64,000 nt of DNA from Formicarius rufipectus (Eukaryota; Chordata; Aves; Passeriformes; Formicariidae), in assembly GCA_013399695.1 (NCBI GenBank), contig VXAU01003995.1:1151333-1215332 (forward strand). The letters run 5' to 3'. Shown here in pieces: positions 36,963 to 50,357 of the stretch. The notes beneath the pieces were generated by a model. That model saw only the letters and a list, made by a program, of their open reading frames with translations. It ran no database searches and had not been told where the DNA came from. A program made the translations under genes and the position numbers. Position 1 is the stretch's first letter. The number at the start of each line of letters is the position of its first letter.

Positions 36963-39900
36963 ATACTTTTATGCAGCTCAATCTACAGCCTGTGGAGAGA
37001 GGAATCCAAAGGAGAAAATCTGTAATATAAAGTATACTGGGAGGGATTCTTGCTGTGTCCCACCCCTCCAGCTGCTGCAGAAGCCTGATTAGCTTAGTTG
37101 CCTGGCTTAAGGGGAGTGGCAGTGTAAGACACAGGCTTTGCTTAGGGTACCGATGTTGTCTGACAGTGGACACCATGGGAGGACAGGAGACAGCCACAGA
37201 AAAGCAAGCCAGAAGCTCAGCAGCAACTCATCACCCATCACACATCACTATGGTGGCATTGCAACAGAAGATGTTCCCAGCTCTTGCGCTTCCAGCCTCC
37301 AACATTCATAGCACATGCAACAGCTCCCCACTACTATTTAGCAGTGGAAACGCAGGTCAAATCTGCTTTCCTTCCATCTGGCACTGGGGGAGGAGATTCT
37401 GGTTGGATTTCTGGCTCCTCTTGTTTTTGCAAACTTAATGTTTGGGTTCTTTTTGCAAGCTTAATGTTTCAGTTCTTTTTGCATGTGAGATTTCTTTTCA
37501 TGGAGTAATTGAAGTTACTATCAAGGCAGACTGTTTTTCTTTTTCTGGCACAATGCCCCATCTTTTAACTTATGCCCAGGTTGGCTTGATCTTTATTTTC
37601 AGCCTGGAGTGGCCTTTTAAACAGATTCTTTGTAAATTGCTTTAAATATTTTGATGTTAAATACCTTGAGTCTCCTTCTTCAGGGACTGTGGCACTCTGC
37701 ATTTTTCCTCCTTGTGCAGCAGGGCTGTCAGCACCAGAGGGGAAGTGGCTGGAAGTGTTTCTGCAGGTCTCACAGTCAGCCAGCCAGAATATGGTGTGGC
37801 TCATGACACACACTGGCACTGTTAGTACTCAGGATGCAAATAGTCTGGTGTGTTTTGAGCTCAGGACAAGTGTAGCATAAATGTTTTTCCTACAATGGGT
37901 CTGTAACAGCCTGCAAAATGACAGAGGGAAAACCCTACCATCAAAATAAATAGAGAAAATATTTTGCCAGTAATGCATGGCAATATAAATCCCATCAACT
38001 TCCTGACAGCTGCCTGTGTTCAAGGTCAGGTCTGATATGGTGGAGCTGTGGAACCTGGATCAGGCTCCTCTAGGAACATCCATACTGACAGAAACACATG
38101 AAGAAGGAAAACCTTGGGAGGCTGCAGAAAAGAAACATCTCGTAACCACAAGGTGGTCAGAGCAGGTAGAGCCTGTTGGTGGACCCCAGGCTCTCACAGC
38201 ATCTCCAACTCAGACTTGTCTCTTGGCCAAAAGGGCATGGTGACTTTGGGAGTGTGGTTGGGGTGGGTAACACAATAATATGTATGAAAGGGATTAGCTT
38301 AATTGTGAATATCACAGAAGCAGCTGCTTGGGGGAAGCACTGGGAAATCTGTATTCTCTGTTGGTCAAGAAGCATCAATTGCTTTCACATGGCATAACCA
38401 ATTCATCCAAGCAAGAGTTTACCTAATCCTGCACAGGCCTTCTCCTCATTGGCTCTCAAGCACCACAACAGAATAATTATGAATCCTGAGATCTCTGTAC
38501 AGCAAAGAGCAATAAAGATCCCAAGACAGGTCAGACCTGACAAAGTCCAAATCACCTCTGGAGACCCCTCTCCCTAATGGTTGCGTAGGTAAATGAAGCT
38601 CATTTTCTAGGCACTACCTTAGGTTACAGGACTAAAATTAACTGAAATTCCCATTCTCAAAAAGGATAGATAGTGGAGAGCAGGTAATCAGATCATACTC
38701 AACAATCCCGAGGAACTGAAGTTACTTGTCTGTTTCTGGAATTCAGTAAAGATTGCATAATGTTAACAAGTCTAAAGGACCTTCAGTCTCTGTCTGGAAA
38801 AATACTGTTTGCTTAAAATAGCCATTTGATACAACCAATAGCAGAAATCTGGTGTTTTTCTTCATGCAAACCAAACCAAATTATACTGAAGCAGTTAATA
38901 ATACCCCTGCACAGATTGTTTCAATCTTTTTTTCACTCAAACTGTTTGTTAACTTAAAATTGAATAATAGATCTCAAGCATCAGGCTGAGAAATTTCCAG
39001 TGTGAAACATGCATGCAGATGAGATTAAATACGATTAGTCAACACTAAGATGCTATTGCAATATTATATGTATTTCTCTTCTTTATTCCTAGAACAATAA
39101 AATCTTCATCTTAAATTTCTTTTCTAAAGCCCCTATGGATTATCTATGAAACTTCAGGCACTCTTGAAGATAAGGTATAGAAATATGAAATTTTTTGCAC
39201 ATTTTATTAAAACAATTGCTTTTCTAACTCACTTGGAATTCCATGTTTAATAGATTGCCTCAAGAGTGAAAAGCTTGGCCTGAGAATCAGTGTTAGGATA
39301 CATATGGAGTTTAATATGGCACTCGTTGCCAGAGATGCATAAAATGCCACTTAAATCTTCTCCTTCAAACCAGTTGTGAGGAAGAAGGTCTTCAGTCTTA
39401 GCTCCTACAACATTATGCAAGACAGATTTTCCTGCACAACTCAGTAAGACCATTCATAAAGGTTTTATTTTTCTTGCATGCATAGATCAGAAATCAATGC
39501 AGTGATAAATTTTAAATACAAATAAAGTGAATAAAGTAAAATGTAAGTCTTTGACTGCAGGAGTTTTCAGTCTAATATGCAAATGACTGATTTGTGGTTT
39601 TTTCTAAATTGTATATTAAGATACTGTGATCTGAAATGAAAGTACATGAAAACAAACATGGAACAAACCACAACTAAAGATCTGTCCCCATAGATTTAGA
39701 AAATAAATGTAGTGAAATGATGGAATGTTTGTAAGAATCTCAAAGTTCATTTAACTTAATCTTTTTAAAGTTTCTTAATCCCCCAAAATAGGACTATGCA
39801 GATTCTTTTAATTTGGGTTTTGGCTTATTTGCTACAAATACATCACTTTAAAATTTTCTACCTCCCCAGAACTTATTTTTTTTGTGAAATCCACCCTGCA

Positions 39901-42831
39901 AGGAAGAATGCTGTCTGCAGCATGGAAGGGATTTTTAAGAAACACTGTTCTGTGATCACAGTATTGGCAATGCACTCTGAGTGTAGAAACTTGAAAAATC
40001 AATGTTCAGGACTGAGAAGCACTCTCTGGGTCTCAAGGGACTATTATTTTTTTGTATCCTCTCTTTGTCAAGAATCATAAAATGAATTGTGACATCTCTT
40101 CAGATGTTTGGCACATTACAGTGATGGCTCGCCTCCATGTGTTATTTTTCTTTTAATTTTCCACTGTCCAAAAGCAAAAGCTTATATTAATGTACTCCAG
40201 AAATAGCATTTTTCTAGAAACCAGCAAGAGTGCATGTGTAACTTACAGTATTCTTCAGTCACACAAGTTTGTACTCAGGAAATGTAAACAATCAGTCCTC
40301 TTCTTCAATAAATAAACAATGTGGCTCAGACTCCCCAAGCGATGGCTTGATTCGCCTGAAGACACCAGAATTTGCCAAAATGAGAATCCTCCCAGTGAAG
40401 ACAGAGCAGGAGGAATGCAGATGGGGAAAACTGGTGAAGCCTACATGTTTGCCAACAGCTTCCCTGACATCCCCACAAACACTGCAGGATGTCAAGAAAC
40501 TAAAGGGTTAGATTTCCTTTTCCCCGTGGCTTGTGTTCTCTTACCCACCTGTTGTGAGCTACAGTAAGTGACAGACTGCTCTCACACATCTTGGGCCAGA
40601 ATAGTTCCAGACTGAAAATCAGCCACAGATGTTGCCACCAAAAAAGAAGAGTCAATTTCCTTGAACACCTCCACGTCTCTAATTTACCTGAAAATCTCTC
40701 TCATCAAACTGTTCTGGTTGTACAATCCCCATCTAATATGTTAGTAAGTAATGTGCAATTGCTTTATACACTTATATCTTTTAAGTTTTGTGTCTAACAG
40801 CAGAAAATTTGCCTCCTATGCTCTTCAGCTTCAGAGGCAGGACAGAGAAATCTTATGCTTTCTACGTAATGCTCTGAGAATGTCCATGGTGTAATAGGGT
40901 ACCTTTGGAGCAAGACACAAGAAAATCTCTATACTTTTATGAAAACATGTTGAAACTCACTAATGAAAATATTTACCACCTGTGTCATAAGGACAGGATC
41001 TTGGTTACTGTGATTTTATGCAAAAAATCCCATACCTACAATTCATCCGGTATTATCATCATGTATTAATATAATAGTCAAGGGAAAGACTGCCTTGTTT
41101 TATGACAATGGAGTAGAAAATATCTACTTAATTCCCAGTTTCCTGCCTAACTGTGTTTTAGCAAGCTATTTAAATGCCCTGGTCCTCAAGTTGCCACTTA
41201 AAAAATCATTAGCATAATCACCCATGTTACAGATGGGCTTTGTGGATAGATGTTCAAATCCCACAGTAAAAATAGTAATAGAAGAACTAATAAAAAAAAG
41301 CACCCTGCAAGTTAAAATAAAAGAAAAACAAGAATCGTGAAAAAAACGGAAAAATACATATCCTATAGAATATATTCTGCTCCATAGACTAATTTTACTG
41401 TTTTGTAAATGTTTACACTATAGTTTCTCTACATTTTCTAACTAATGCTGAAATATTAGCCTTTCAGAAGTTCCCTTTGGTTTAGTTCACCCCGTAAGGG
41501 GGGGGGGGAAACTATCCTATTAAAATGCTTTCTGCAACTGTGTTGCAATTTGATGCTCTTTTGGGTTTTAACTGTTTACTTAAGCACTTGGTTATAATCA
41601 TTAAACACTGTTTCAGAATCCTGGGGACACCCAAAATGGGGGAAGCTGTGGACTTCCTTCCAGAGCTCTTAAATAACACTGGCAAGCAAAGCCACTTTTG
41701 TCTGGAAGGGCAGAACTGTGGTTTTCCCAGTTCCAGGATGATCCCTTTTCTCTGAGCACCATGAGATCATGGTTTCTAGAGGCAGATCCCTACAGCTCAT
41801 GGTGACACTCCTGAACAACAATGCTTTTGGAAAACAGGACCCATTACTGGCATTTTGAAAAAGTAACTCAGAGGTACTCAGAGGTAGTGCTTAACTTTCC
41901 TCTACCCTCAGCCCTCATTTCAAATTTCACAGTCACTGCACAACAGTCCCAGCATGATAGTTATGAACAAGGTACAGACACTCAGCAAAGAGCAATCAGA
42001 ACCAGACTGTTGCCCCATCTGCCTTCATCTTTGGTTCTGAAAAGATTTTACTAGATGGAAAGTTAAACCTTTATAATCCTCAGATGTCAGCTCTTTATCA
42101 TTTCACATGTATTTTGTAATATGGAGAATCTCCTCAGTGTATCAAGAAATGTATGTGCAGTCTTTATTAAAACATTGGCAGACTTTTGTTGTCTTACAAC
42201 CTGGCATTTCATATTGCTTTTGAGTATATTTCAAGATACAGTATATATCTGAAAGTTTCTAGAATAGTACCAACAATCTAAGCCCCTGGTTTTCTTTAGC
42301 AGTTTAGTAGGATAATAAAATAATCCAAGATATTAACTATTTTTGATTGCAGTTATAAATGCTATTTCAACTCATATATTAAAGCAATATAAGTTAGTAA
42401 GAAAAGTTGTCTTTTTAATTAATTTCCATCTCAGGAAATCAGTTGTAACTTTTTCTTTTTTCTAGCACGGACTGGCTTTTTTTTTTTTTTTTTTTTGATG
42501 TCTTAGTAAAAACAGCATTTCCAAAGCTCCAGATTTCAAACCCCAACTAATCATGACATAGAATTAGTCTATTTGTGGCTCCAGAAAGCGAGCCTTGTTC
42601 TCATTATGCAGTAAGTACTAGTTGTTTATAGATGTGACAGTTTGCTGGCAGCCATCCAAACCTATAGTGCTATTATTCCTGAGTAAAACTTAAACAGCTG
42701 TAGTCATGTAATTCAAAACCCTGGAAGGCTCCTGCAGTGCTCGTTCAGCTTCAGTATACCATGAATACAGGATGCAGCCAGTCAGCTAAAGGATCTTCTG
42801 CTTCACAGAATGAAAGAAAGACGTGAACTAC
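36963..42831. other. FBXL13 intron, no further exon recognised
   Basis: This sequence separates the 36.0 and 42.9 kb FBXL13 exons. A GC-richer patch at about 37040-37420 gives a 127-codon + strand frame without recognisable domains. Other content is a two-unit 26-bp repeat at 37434, an 11-base G run at 41498-41508 and a 20-base T run at 42477-42496. No other transposon or gene was recognised. Confidence 0.5.
37434..37485. repeat. Two-copy 26-bp tandem repeat
   Basis: Two 26-base units starting CTTAATGTTT and ending TTCTTTTTGCA-G lie head to tail and differ at 3 positions. A partial third unit (TTTTTGCAAA) precedes them. Likely replication slippage in intronic DNA. Confidence 0.8.
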
Positions 42832-42835
42832 AAAC

Positions 42836-42946
42836 CTGAATGCAACTTGAAATTTCCAAACAGATGAGCTTGTGACAGCTTTTTCCAGAGTCCAGGTATG
42901 GTAAACCTTTGTCTGTGAATTTTCCGCAGGGAGATAAACTCAGATG
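42836..42946 (-). CDS. FBXL13: FBXL13 LRR exon (FTDKGL exon)
   Basis: The exon is 111 bases (37 codons) after the acceptor CCAGTTTCTAG, ending at CAG/GTTTGT. The peptide contains LSLSPCGKFTDKGLPYL and SCHKLICLEISSCIQ. This is close to the FBXL13 segment LSLAYCRRFTDKGLQYL, then GCHKLIYLDLSGCTQ, with every LRR leucine and cysteine in place. It is the clearest FBXL13 exon in the window and the most 5' one. The exon before it must lie on the far side of LRRC17, beyond the window. An alternative donor four bases downstream (GTTT/GTAGTT, exon end 42832) would restore the frame to the displaced acceptor at 36055. Confidence 0.88.
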
Positions 42947-45900
42947 CTAGAAACTGGGGAAGCTGCTTTGCAAAAAAAAAAAAAAAATCTACAAAAATCA
43001 ACAGAGAGCAAATTATTACAAGGGCATGTTATGGAATCAAAAGAAAATACTATAGCTAAAGTATTCTGAATGTTACTGTAAAGAAAGGATGTTCAATATG
43101 AAATCAAATTATCTTCTTGCTGAAGTTTGAAAGCCCTTTCTGCTGCACTTTTTCCTCTGCTTCTTTTATTGCAAATTACTGAGCAGTTGCACTATCATAC
43201 AAGATATTTCACCATATGAAACCAGTTTAATTTTAAAGTTATCTCGAATAACTGCACAAGCATACTTTTTTAATTAATTGGAACTTTTTTGTGCATGCTT
43301 TGCAAATATGACTTTTCAGTGAAGTTTGCTGGACCTTTTTTGCCATTGATTTTACAAGCAGTGTCTGCTGGAAATGAAAACCAGATCTCTATCAAAGGAT
43401 GTTAAAAGCTTAAATGTGCAGATAAAGCTTCTCAAGTAATAGAATTATTCAGAAGAGCACTATTAAAAGAATATGAAAAATTGAAAGAGTTACAAAAGGG
43501 AATTACTAAGGTGAGTCATGCAATTTTAGGTTTTGATCAGTTCTTTTGGAAAATATTTCTTTATATGAAACATTAGTTAAAAGAAAGCAAAAAAAAAGAA
43601 AGTGGGAGATATTAATCAACAGCACTCTGTAAAAGCAAAAATCTATAGTCTGAATGCATTTAAGTTTCCATCTGCAGCTTTGGTTTATATCATACTGAAA
43701 ACTATTCATTTTACTGAACTATATTTCTAACTGGAATAAATAACAATTGCCACAAGCACCACAAATGAAAGCATGCAGAAAATAAAAACCTAGAATTAGG
43801 AGCTTCTGCTCTGGTAGCCATTTAGTTGTAGGGACAGTCATGCAGTTCTGCAAGTCAGCAAAAGAAGGCATTTTGAAGAAAGATGGGAACACCCACTGAG
43901 GAGCTGACTGCTTAAGGAGTGCTACACTGACTTTTGGAGCTGACTTGAAACTTTCAGAATAGAGTGGGAAAACATGCTAACTTGAACTGAACACAAAGGG
44001 ATAGGAAGTACAAAAAGAATGCTGTCATAAAAGAATAATACAAAAATAACAAGAAATTAAGTATAAGATTATATTTAATGAAAAAAACCCTCCAACAATA
44101 TGGACTATGTGCATTAGAACCAGATATTAGAAAATAAGGGCATGTGTTATTTCTGGCGCCTTTTTAAAAAAAATGGAAATATTAAGTACAGAAATAAAAC
44201 TATCCTTCTGTGTAGAAGCCTAAGTCAGGGTTGCATTTTAGAGTCACATCCCACAGTAAAAAGTGGCAAAAATCAAACTTGGAGAACTATACTTGAAACA
44301 TGTCTGATAAAATAGATAATACATTAGGAGATTGAGTTTAATACTCTGGTAGTTCTGAGTACTTTTAAAATATATGTTACTACAAGATTGCACAACTTCA
44401 AACACAGGGAAGCCTTTCTTACTGCATTTTGAAGACTGTGATCAAAACCTTACAATACTTTTGAGGGGATGTTAATTTTCTTTATAGGTCATATTACAAA
44501 TTTTTCATGATCTGAGAGTTGTAACACATGCCTTTTTTGCCATTTTAAAACTTAAGCTTAAGGACATAAACTACTAAAAATCCTTGGTTTGTTTTACAGC
44601 TAAATTCTGCAGGAAGTCTGTCATACTGGTTTTTTAATTAGTTTTGACATCTACAATCTCAGGATAATTGTTTTAAAGCAATTTGCCAAAATCACCTTCT
44701 GGCATTTATTCTTGGGACAATGTTCATATCTACCATGTGCAACAGAACTTTTCAGAGGAACTTGTAGCTGATTATTTGTGTTGTGTAATTATGAAGGTAA
44801 AATGGGAGAATCAGAAATGACCCCTACACTTCACTAGCTCCCTATTCCACTAAAAGATGTCTGATACACCATAACAAACTTCACAGGCACTATTATGAAA
44901 TGCAATACTGCCACCTCTAAGCACTTTGTGTTAGTTACCCATATTACACAGGACCTGTGCTGAGCTGATGCTTTGGAGATGATGTCAAATGTTTATGAAA
45001 TCTGTCTGCTATCAAAATCTTCACAGGACAGCAACTTTTTGTACTTCCCTATAATCCCAGAAATACTGAGCTTTGCTTTTTTTTTGTCCAAAAATTGTCA
45101 GTACAAACATTGGAATCTTATGGCTTTAACCCAGAAGCATCATGTGTGACTGGGAAAGTTTCGTATTAACAAGGCACAAACCAACTACAAAAGGTATTTT
45201 CACAGTGGACAATTTTTCTTTGGTATGTGTTATTTACAGACCAAACAATTTGATGTTCCAAACTTCAGCATAAATATATGGAAATTTAAAAAGAATACAA
45301 AATACAGGTAACATGGAGAAAACATGGGTTATAATAAGAGTAGTACTAATGAGGAGATGAGTGGTAAAATTGGAGACATGAAATACAAAACTTTGCCAAA
45401 ACAAATGTTAGTTATATGAGGATATGCCATTACAGACGAAGAAAAACAAAAGTCACAATGTATTATGCAAATGCCAAAAGCAAAAAAAAGCCAACATATT
45501 TCTGAACTTTGTGGGGATGCTGTTGAAAGAAAGACATTTGTTTTCCTCATAGGAAAGGGAAACAATGTACAGTTACCTTCAAATCTACATACATCTTTGT
45601 GATGGCTGTCATGGGTCAGCACAGCTCTTGTCCTCCATGGCATCTTTTAATGCAGCAGTTCTACCAGCCAGGCAGACTTCAAGTCTCAAGGGATACATCT
45701 GAAACAGGAATGGCAGACTTTGGCAAGATTGTAAATTCTCTGCCTTCAGCTCACTGATCTTCCAAATAAGAGTTTGGAATAGCTCTTTGTTTTGCAGATG
45801 TCACGCAGGGCCTTGGCTCACATGAGAGATCTGTCCACAATCGTCTCTCTCAAAAAGAAATTTTCAAGAACATACCCAACTTGGAAACTTCTCTCATCAT

Positions 45901-47099
45901 GATGAGGAACCAGACATGCAAAAGACATTTCTGGAGAGTGTGTTTTTCAAAAAGTTTCTGTAAAACTCTATGGTATACACAGGGGACTCTAGCATACATT
46001 TTTAAATATACTAAAAAGACAAAAGACCTGCTATCTAAGTGAAATGTATGGGCCATTTCTTTAATTCTGTATAGCAGACAGAATCCTGCAAATCACTCAA
46101 AAAAGAGTATTTTGATTACATATGCCTCTAGATTTCCTGCAAGATTACAACAAACACACTTTTGTACTTCTGTTTAATTTTACCTTGACAATAGTCATAG
46201 TGTTTCATTAATATTATCTCTATAAAACAGTTTTAGAAAGATAAGAGCTCTGCAGACTTCTGATGACTCATCAATTCATCCTGAATAATAAAAAATCCAG
46301 AAACATATTGAAATTATATTTGGTTTTGTATTAATTTGTTTTACCTTTTTATGCAGGGTTTCAAGGGAAAAAAAAACTTGAGTAAATACTTTTAAGTCAT
46401 CATAATAATTTTTATACATCTCAGCTATTTTCTTTGGAAGCCTCAGAGTAGAACACTGAGAGACATGTGATACTGTTACTCACCTGGCCATTTTTTCATT
46501 TTATTTCAAGGACACATACACTACACAGTCCTACAAAGCATGAGGACTTTTCACATGGTTGAAGGTTAGCACATGTTTATACTTTTGACTAAACCAAGAT
46601 TACTGAAGACAATTCTGGTCTCTCAAACCACTGGTGAATTTTCTCCATGAACTCTGGTGCATTTCTCTAACCTGTTATATAATTTACAAAATTCTTCCTG
46701 TTTTGTTCTGTCTTATAGGTGGAACATTAGATTTGAGTAATTATAATGCTTCCATATTTTACTGACCTGCAGATGAGGTACTACCTATATTGTTCTCTAT
46801 ATCATCCCATTATTATCTAATGGGAACAAATCTCCTAGTATGAAGAATGTTTCACAGTAAATGTCAATATAATAGAAAGGCAAAAAGTCAGTAGTTGTAC
46901 ATGAAAACTTAATAGCTGAGTGTGTTACCTTTTGCCATGTTGTGGTCACCTTGACCCTATTTCTATTAGCAGGCAAAAGGACAATCCAGGTAGCTGGAAA
47001 TTCAATACCAATCAACTCTAAAGAGAGCAGTTTCTGCTTTTGAAACATATTCCTGGAACAAAGGATTTGAGAGAAGAGTATCAGTAAAAATAGCTATGT
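42947..47099. other. FBXL13 intron upstream of the 42.9 kb exon, nothing recognised
   Basis: Start (in gene sense, the 3' part) of the large FBXL13 intron that also contains LRRC17. It is AT-rich. No exon or transposon was recognised. A good-looking - strand donor (ATGGCCAG/GTGAGTAAC) lies at 46482-46491, but no open exon goes with it. Confidence 0.5.
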
Positions 47100-48562
47100 T
47101 GATGGAGGATAACCATAACCAGAAGAGGACAGAGGGCCCTGGGAGTGGTGAGAAAGCACTGGGGGGAATTGTATGATGAGGAAAAACTCTGAAACCTTCC
47201 ACATGAAAGCAGCACAACCAGGGGTATGACTCAAGTGTGTGAATGGAAACACTTGTCCTATGGGAATCAACCAGCAGGGACCAAAGTTGACTCACAGGTC
47301 CAGAGCTGTGATCTCACTGGGACTCCAGAGTTGCAAAGGGGTAGCACACACAACTGGAGGGGTGCAATGAATGGTTCCTGAATACTTAGGAATGACAGCC
47401 CAGAAAGGTGAGGATGGGTCACACTTTGTGCAGTTATGCCTGAACACATGAAGCTTTGCACTGGAATGGGTGACAAGCCAGTCAAGAGCTTCTTTTAAGG
47501 ATTAGAGGCCTGACCTATGAAGATCACACTGTGGTAGGTATCTGCTGTAGAGTGCTTGATGAAGAAAAGAGGGCGGGTGAGGGAAGCCTCACTATTGCTT
47601 ATCCTGGTTATTCATGAGACTGTGACCCCTGCTTGAAGACTGGTATGGTTGGGCATGGACACCCCGGGAGACATCCACAGTCTGTTGAAGACAGTTTCTC
47701 CATCCAGCTGACTGACAAGTGGTCTAGGAAACATGTTCTTTAAGGGGTCAAGAAATGTGGGCAACCAGAGTGACTTTCGTTTCTGTGACCATGAAAGTGA
47801 GATGATACAAATCCCCAGAGAAGAAAACTGGATAAACCATAGCAAAAAAGAACATGAATTTGATAGCAGATTTTGGCTCGTCTAGGGATCTGCTTAACAG
47901 GATCTTACAGAATACAGCCTTGGAGGGCTGTGGAATAAATGGATAGGGTTAAAAAGGGGTCCAGGAGAGCTGGTTTATCTTCAGGGACAAGGTACTAATT
48001 CACTTTTTTGCCTCTTTACTGCTCAGACTTGTCTGAAGGTTCCCCAGGTGCCTCACTGGAGCCTAAGAACAGAGTCTGTGGGAATGAAGCAAAACCCATG
48101 GTAGAAAAAGTGTCAGAGAGCACCTGAGGAAATGGGGTGAGACTCAGTGCACCCAGGAGTTAGGAGATCATTTTTGAAAGTTCATGGCAATCAGAGGAGA
48201 TTCCTAATGACTGGAAGATAGGAAATGTCACATCCATTTTTAGGAAATGGAAGATGCAAGAAACTACAGGCCAGTCAGATCCACATGAGTCCCTGGGAAG
48301 GTTATGCAGCAAATTCTCCTCGAAGCCCTGTCCAAGCACACAAAGGATGAAAAAGGGACAGCAAACATCCAGTGTGAATCTCCCAAGGACAAAGCATTCC
48401 TCACTAAGATCGTAATTTTCTGTGATGAAATTACCAAATCTATGGATAAAGGTAGAAAAGCATCTGTTGTGCATCTTGACTTCAGCAAGGCCTTCAGCAC
48501 AAGCCACAGTATCCTTTATAGTCAAATTTGTAAAATAAAGGCTGGATAAATGGACTTCAAGG
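47100..48562 (+). mobile_element. CR1/jockey-type LINE ORF2 fragment, lacking its 3' end
   Basis: The segment 47490-47560 (CTATGAAGATCACACTGTGG and the block GGTATCTGCTGTAGA) matches the endonuclease part of avian CR1 ORF2. From 48215 the + strand encodes DWKIGNVTSIF. From 48304 one frame holds QILLEALSKHTKD, KAFLTKIVIF, DEITKSMDKGRKASVVHLDF and SKAF. These are reverse transcriptase motifs, including the motif A aspartate in LDFSKAF. Many stops and frame changes make it a fossil. Similarity ends near 48562, before the FADD box, so the 3' half is missing. That is unusual, because LINEs normally lose their 5' part. The 5' limit is approximate. Confidence 0.75.
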
Positions 48563-50357
48563 TGTTACTCAAAGAAGTTCATAATAATGTTTTATTCCTT
48601 CCTTGTACTGCTATTGCAAAGAAGCTTAAATAATCTGTGTACTATGGAACAAGGTATTTGGTAATAAATAGAACAGAGATTAAGATATATGTAAAGCAGA
48701 ACTAAAACAGTATTAAAAATTAGAATCTCATGATTGTTCTGCAGCTCTTGCCTCTGTAACTTGACTATGATAAGCCATTTTTGCATCAAGTACATAAGCT
48801 GTAGTTTATCTGTGAAACTTTGTGCATAAATACTGGCGTGTTTCTTGGCCAGAACCTTGGTTGTACACTACAAAGACAACTAAATTACACCAAATTATTT
48901 GTTTACATACCTAACACTAGAATAGCCTATAAATGCACATATCTATCATCCAAATCTATTACAGACCATAATTTCTAAACAAAATATTCATTTTACTTTT
49001 AGATTGATTTCATTATTAGAAAAATTTGCAGGTCAGTGTCTTTTCTAAGAAATTATCAAATAAGGCAGAGTCAAACATTGTTTTCCCATCACAGAAGAGA
49101 AATGAAAAAAAAACATTAGAGAGAATTAGTGGAAGCAAATGAAGCTGAAAATGTGAAACTGAGGGAAAAATGGACAAATACATAACAGTGTACATTCTTA
49201 TACACCTTTCAAATTAAAGTTCTCAAAAATATGAAGACATTCAGTGAGACATTTTTAGAGTTCAAGTGTACTGCTGAATGAAGGAATAAAGGGACTTGGA
49301 AACAAAAAGGATTAAAATGTATTGTTGTGGATAACTCCAAGCTCATATTAACAATAAGGTCCTTTCCCCAGACTGGAGAAGTTTTGAAGCCTGTTTATTA
49401 AAATTAACTGAGATTGAAAATATCATTTTTCCCTGGCACTGTAGAAAACCAATGAGAACTTCATTGATTATCTCTGAATCCTACTAAGCGCCATTTTCAA
49501 AGTACTTGAAAACACAAGTTTCTACTTTTTATCAGGAAGATTTGTGTACCCAAATGACTACAGCACTTTAAAAAATCTTCCTTCTTGGTATAAGCAAGAG
49601 TTCATGGAAAATTATTCCCTTCACATTTAACCCCTGGCATTCAGAGATATTCAAGACTTGCAAAGTCCTACATTCACCTAAAAAGCCCCACAAACCCAGA
49701 AAAAAACCCAAACCCACAGAAATCTCAACATACTAAAGGTGAACAGTTCAAATTCTCAGTGTTTGACATAAAGGTAAGAATTTCACATACACATTCAGTT
49801 CATCTCCTCCATATCCTGAACTCATGGTCACAGTAGATTACTGAGATGAAAGCACAAAACCCCAAAAGTAGAATACAAGTTGGAGTAAACTGCCCTGAGA
49901 AAATGACTTGAAAACAAGTCCACACTTGAGTGCAGGCTAAAACTGGGAGCTTGATAAGCACTGGATGACCTTCCCTTGTCTGGCTCTGCATGTGTTCCAG
50001 CTGTTTAGCACCAAGAAAGCTGGAAAATATCAGCTTCAAACTCCTCTTTCAAACTCAACTCCAAGATTAACTTAAATACAAAGCCTGATGCCACTTTTCT
50101 GAGTATGTTAGAACCTCCTGACAAAGAATATTTAGAAATTGGTCCATAGAGTTTCCCGTGGTTAATCAAGTAGATCCAGTAGATCAGAGACAGAAAAAAC
50201 AAACAAACAGAGACAGGACATTAAATATTCAAAATATTTGTGAAGCTCCAAGTAGTGTGATGATTGAGCACTTAACTGAATATTCCGTATAATGTACAAG
50301 CCTCCATGAAAATGACCATTTCATCTGTTCTAATGTTTTACTTTTCTTCCAACACAG
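48563..50357. other. Intron/upstream region of LRRC17, no gene seen
   Basis: AT-rich DNA between the LINE fragment and the first recognised LRRC17 exon. The non-coding first exon and promoter of LRRC17 should lie upstream of 50358, here or further away, but no CpG-rich or other promoter signature was found. A - strand stretch at 48795 down begins with F-T-D and hydrophobic spacing, but lacks cysteines and splice sites. Confidence 0.45.

Larger units (their letters stand above)
16761..42946 (-). other. FBXL13: FBXL13 gene, visible part (5' end beyond the window)
   Basis: FBXL13 (also DRC6) is an F-box and leucine-rich-repeat protein. It belongs to the nexin-dynein regulatory complex of motile cilia and may act as an SCF substrate adaptor. 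Four exons encoding successive LRRs in the same order as the mammalian protein are recognisable on the - strand, at 42.9, 36.0, 31.3 and 16.9 kb. The F-box and N-terminal exons must lie past position 64000, because nothing like them was found between 43 and 64 kb. LRRC17 lies antisense in the intron upstream of 42946. LRR exons expected between 31.3 and 17 kb were not found with confidence. Lesions at 16.9 and 36.0 kb raise the possibility that the gene is decaying in this lineage. Confidence 0.75.

Noticed and set aside
46482..46500. Consensus - strand donor after ATGGCCAG, like a start-codon exon
   Set aside because: There is no acceptor or conserved peptide with it, and the FBXL13 N-terminus cannot lie between middle LRR exons.
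48592..48800. - strand SFTDKLQLMYL stretch as a possible earlier FBXL13 exon
   Set aside because: It lacks the LRR cysteines and clear splice sites. The similarity is limited to F-T-D and hydrophobic spacing.
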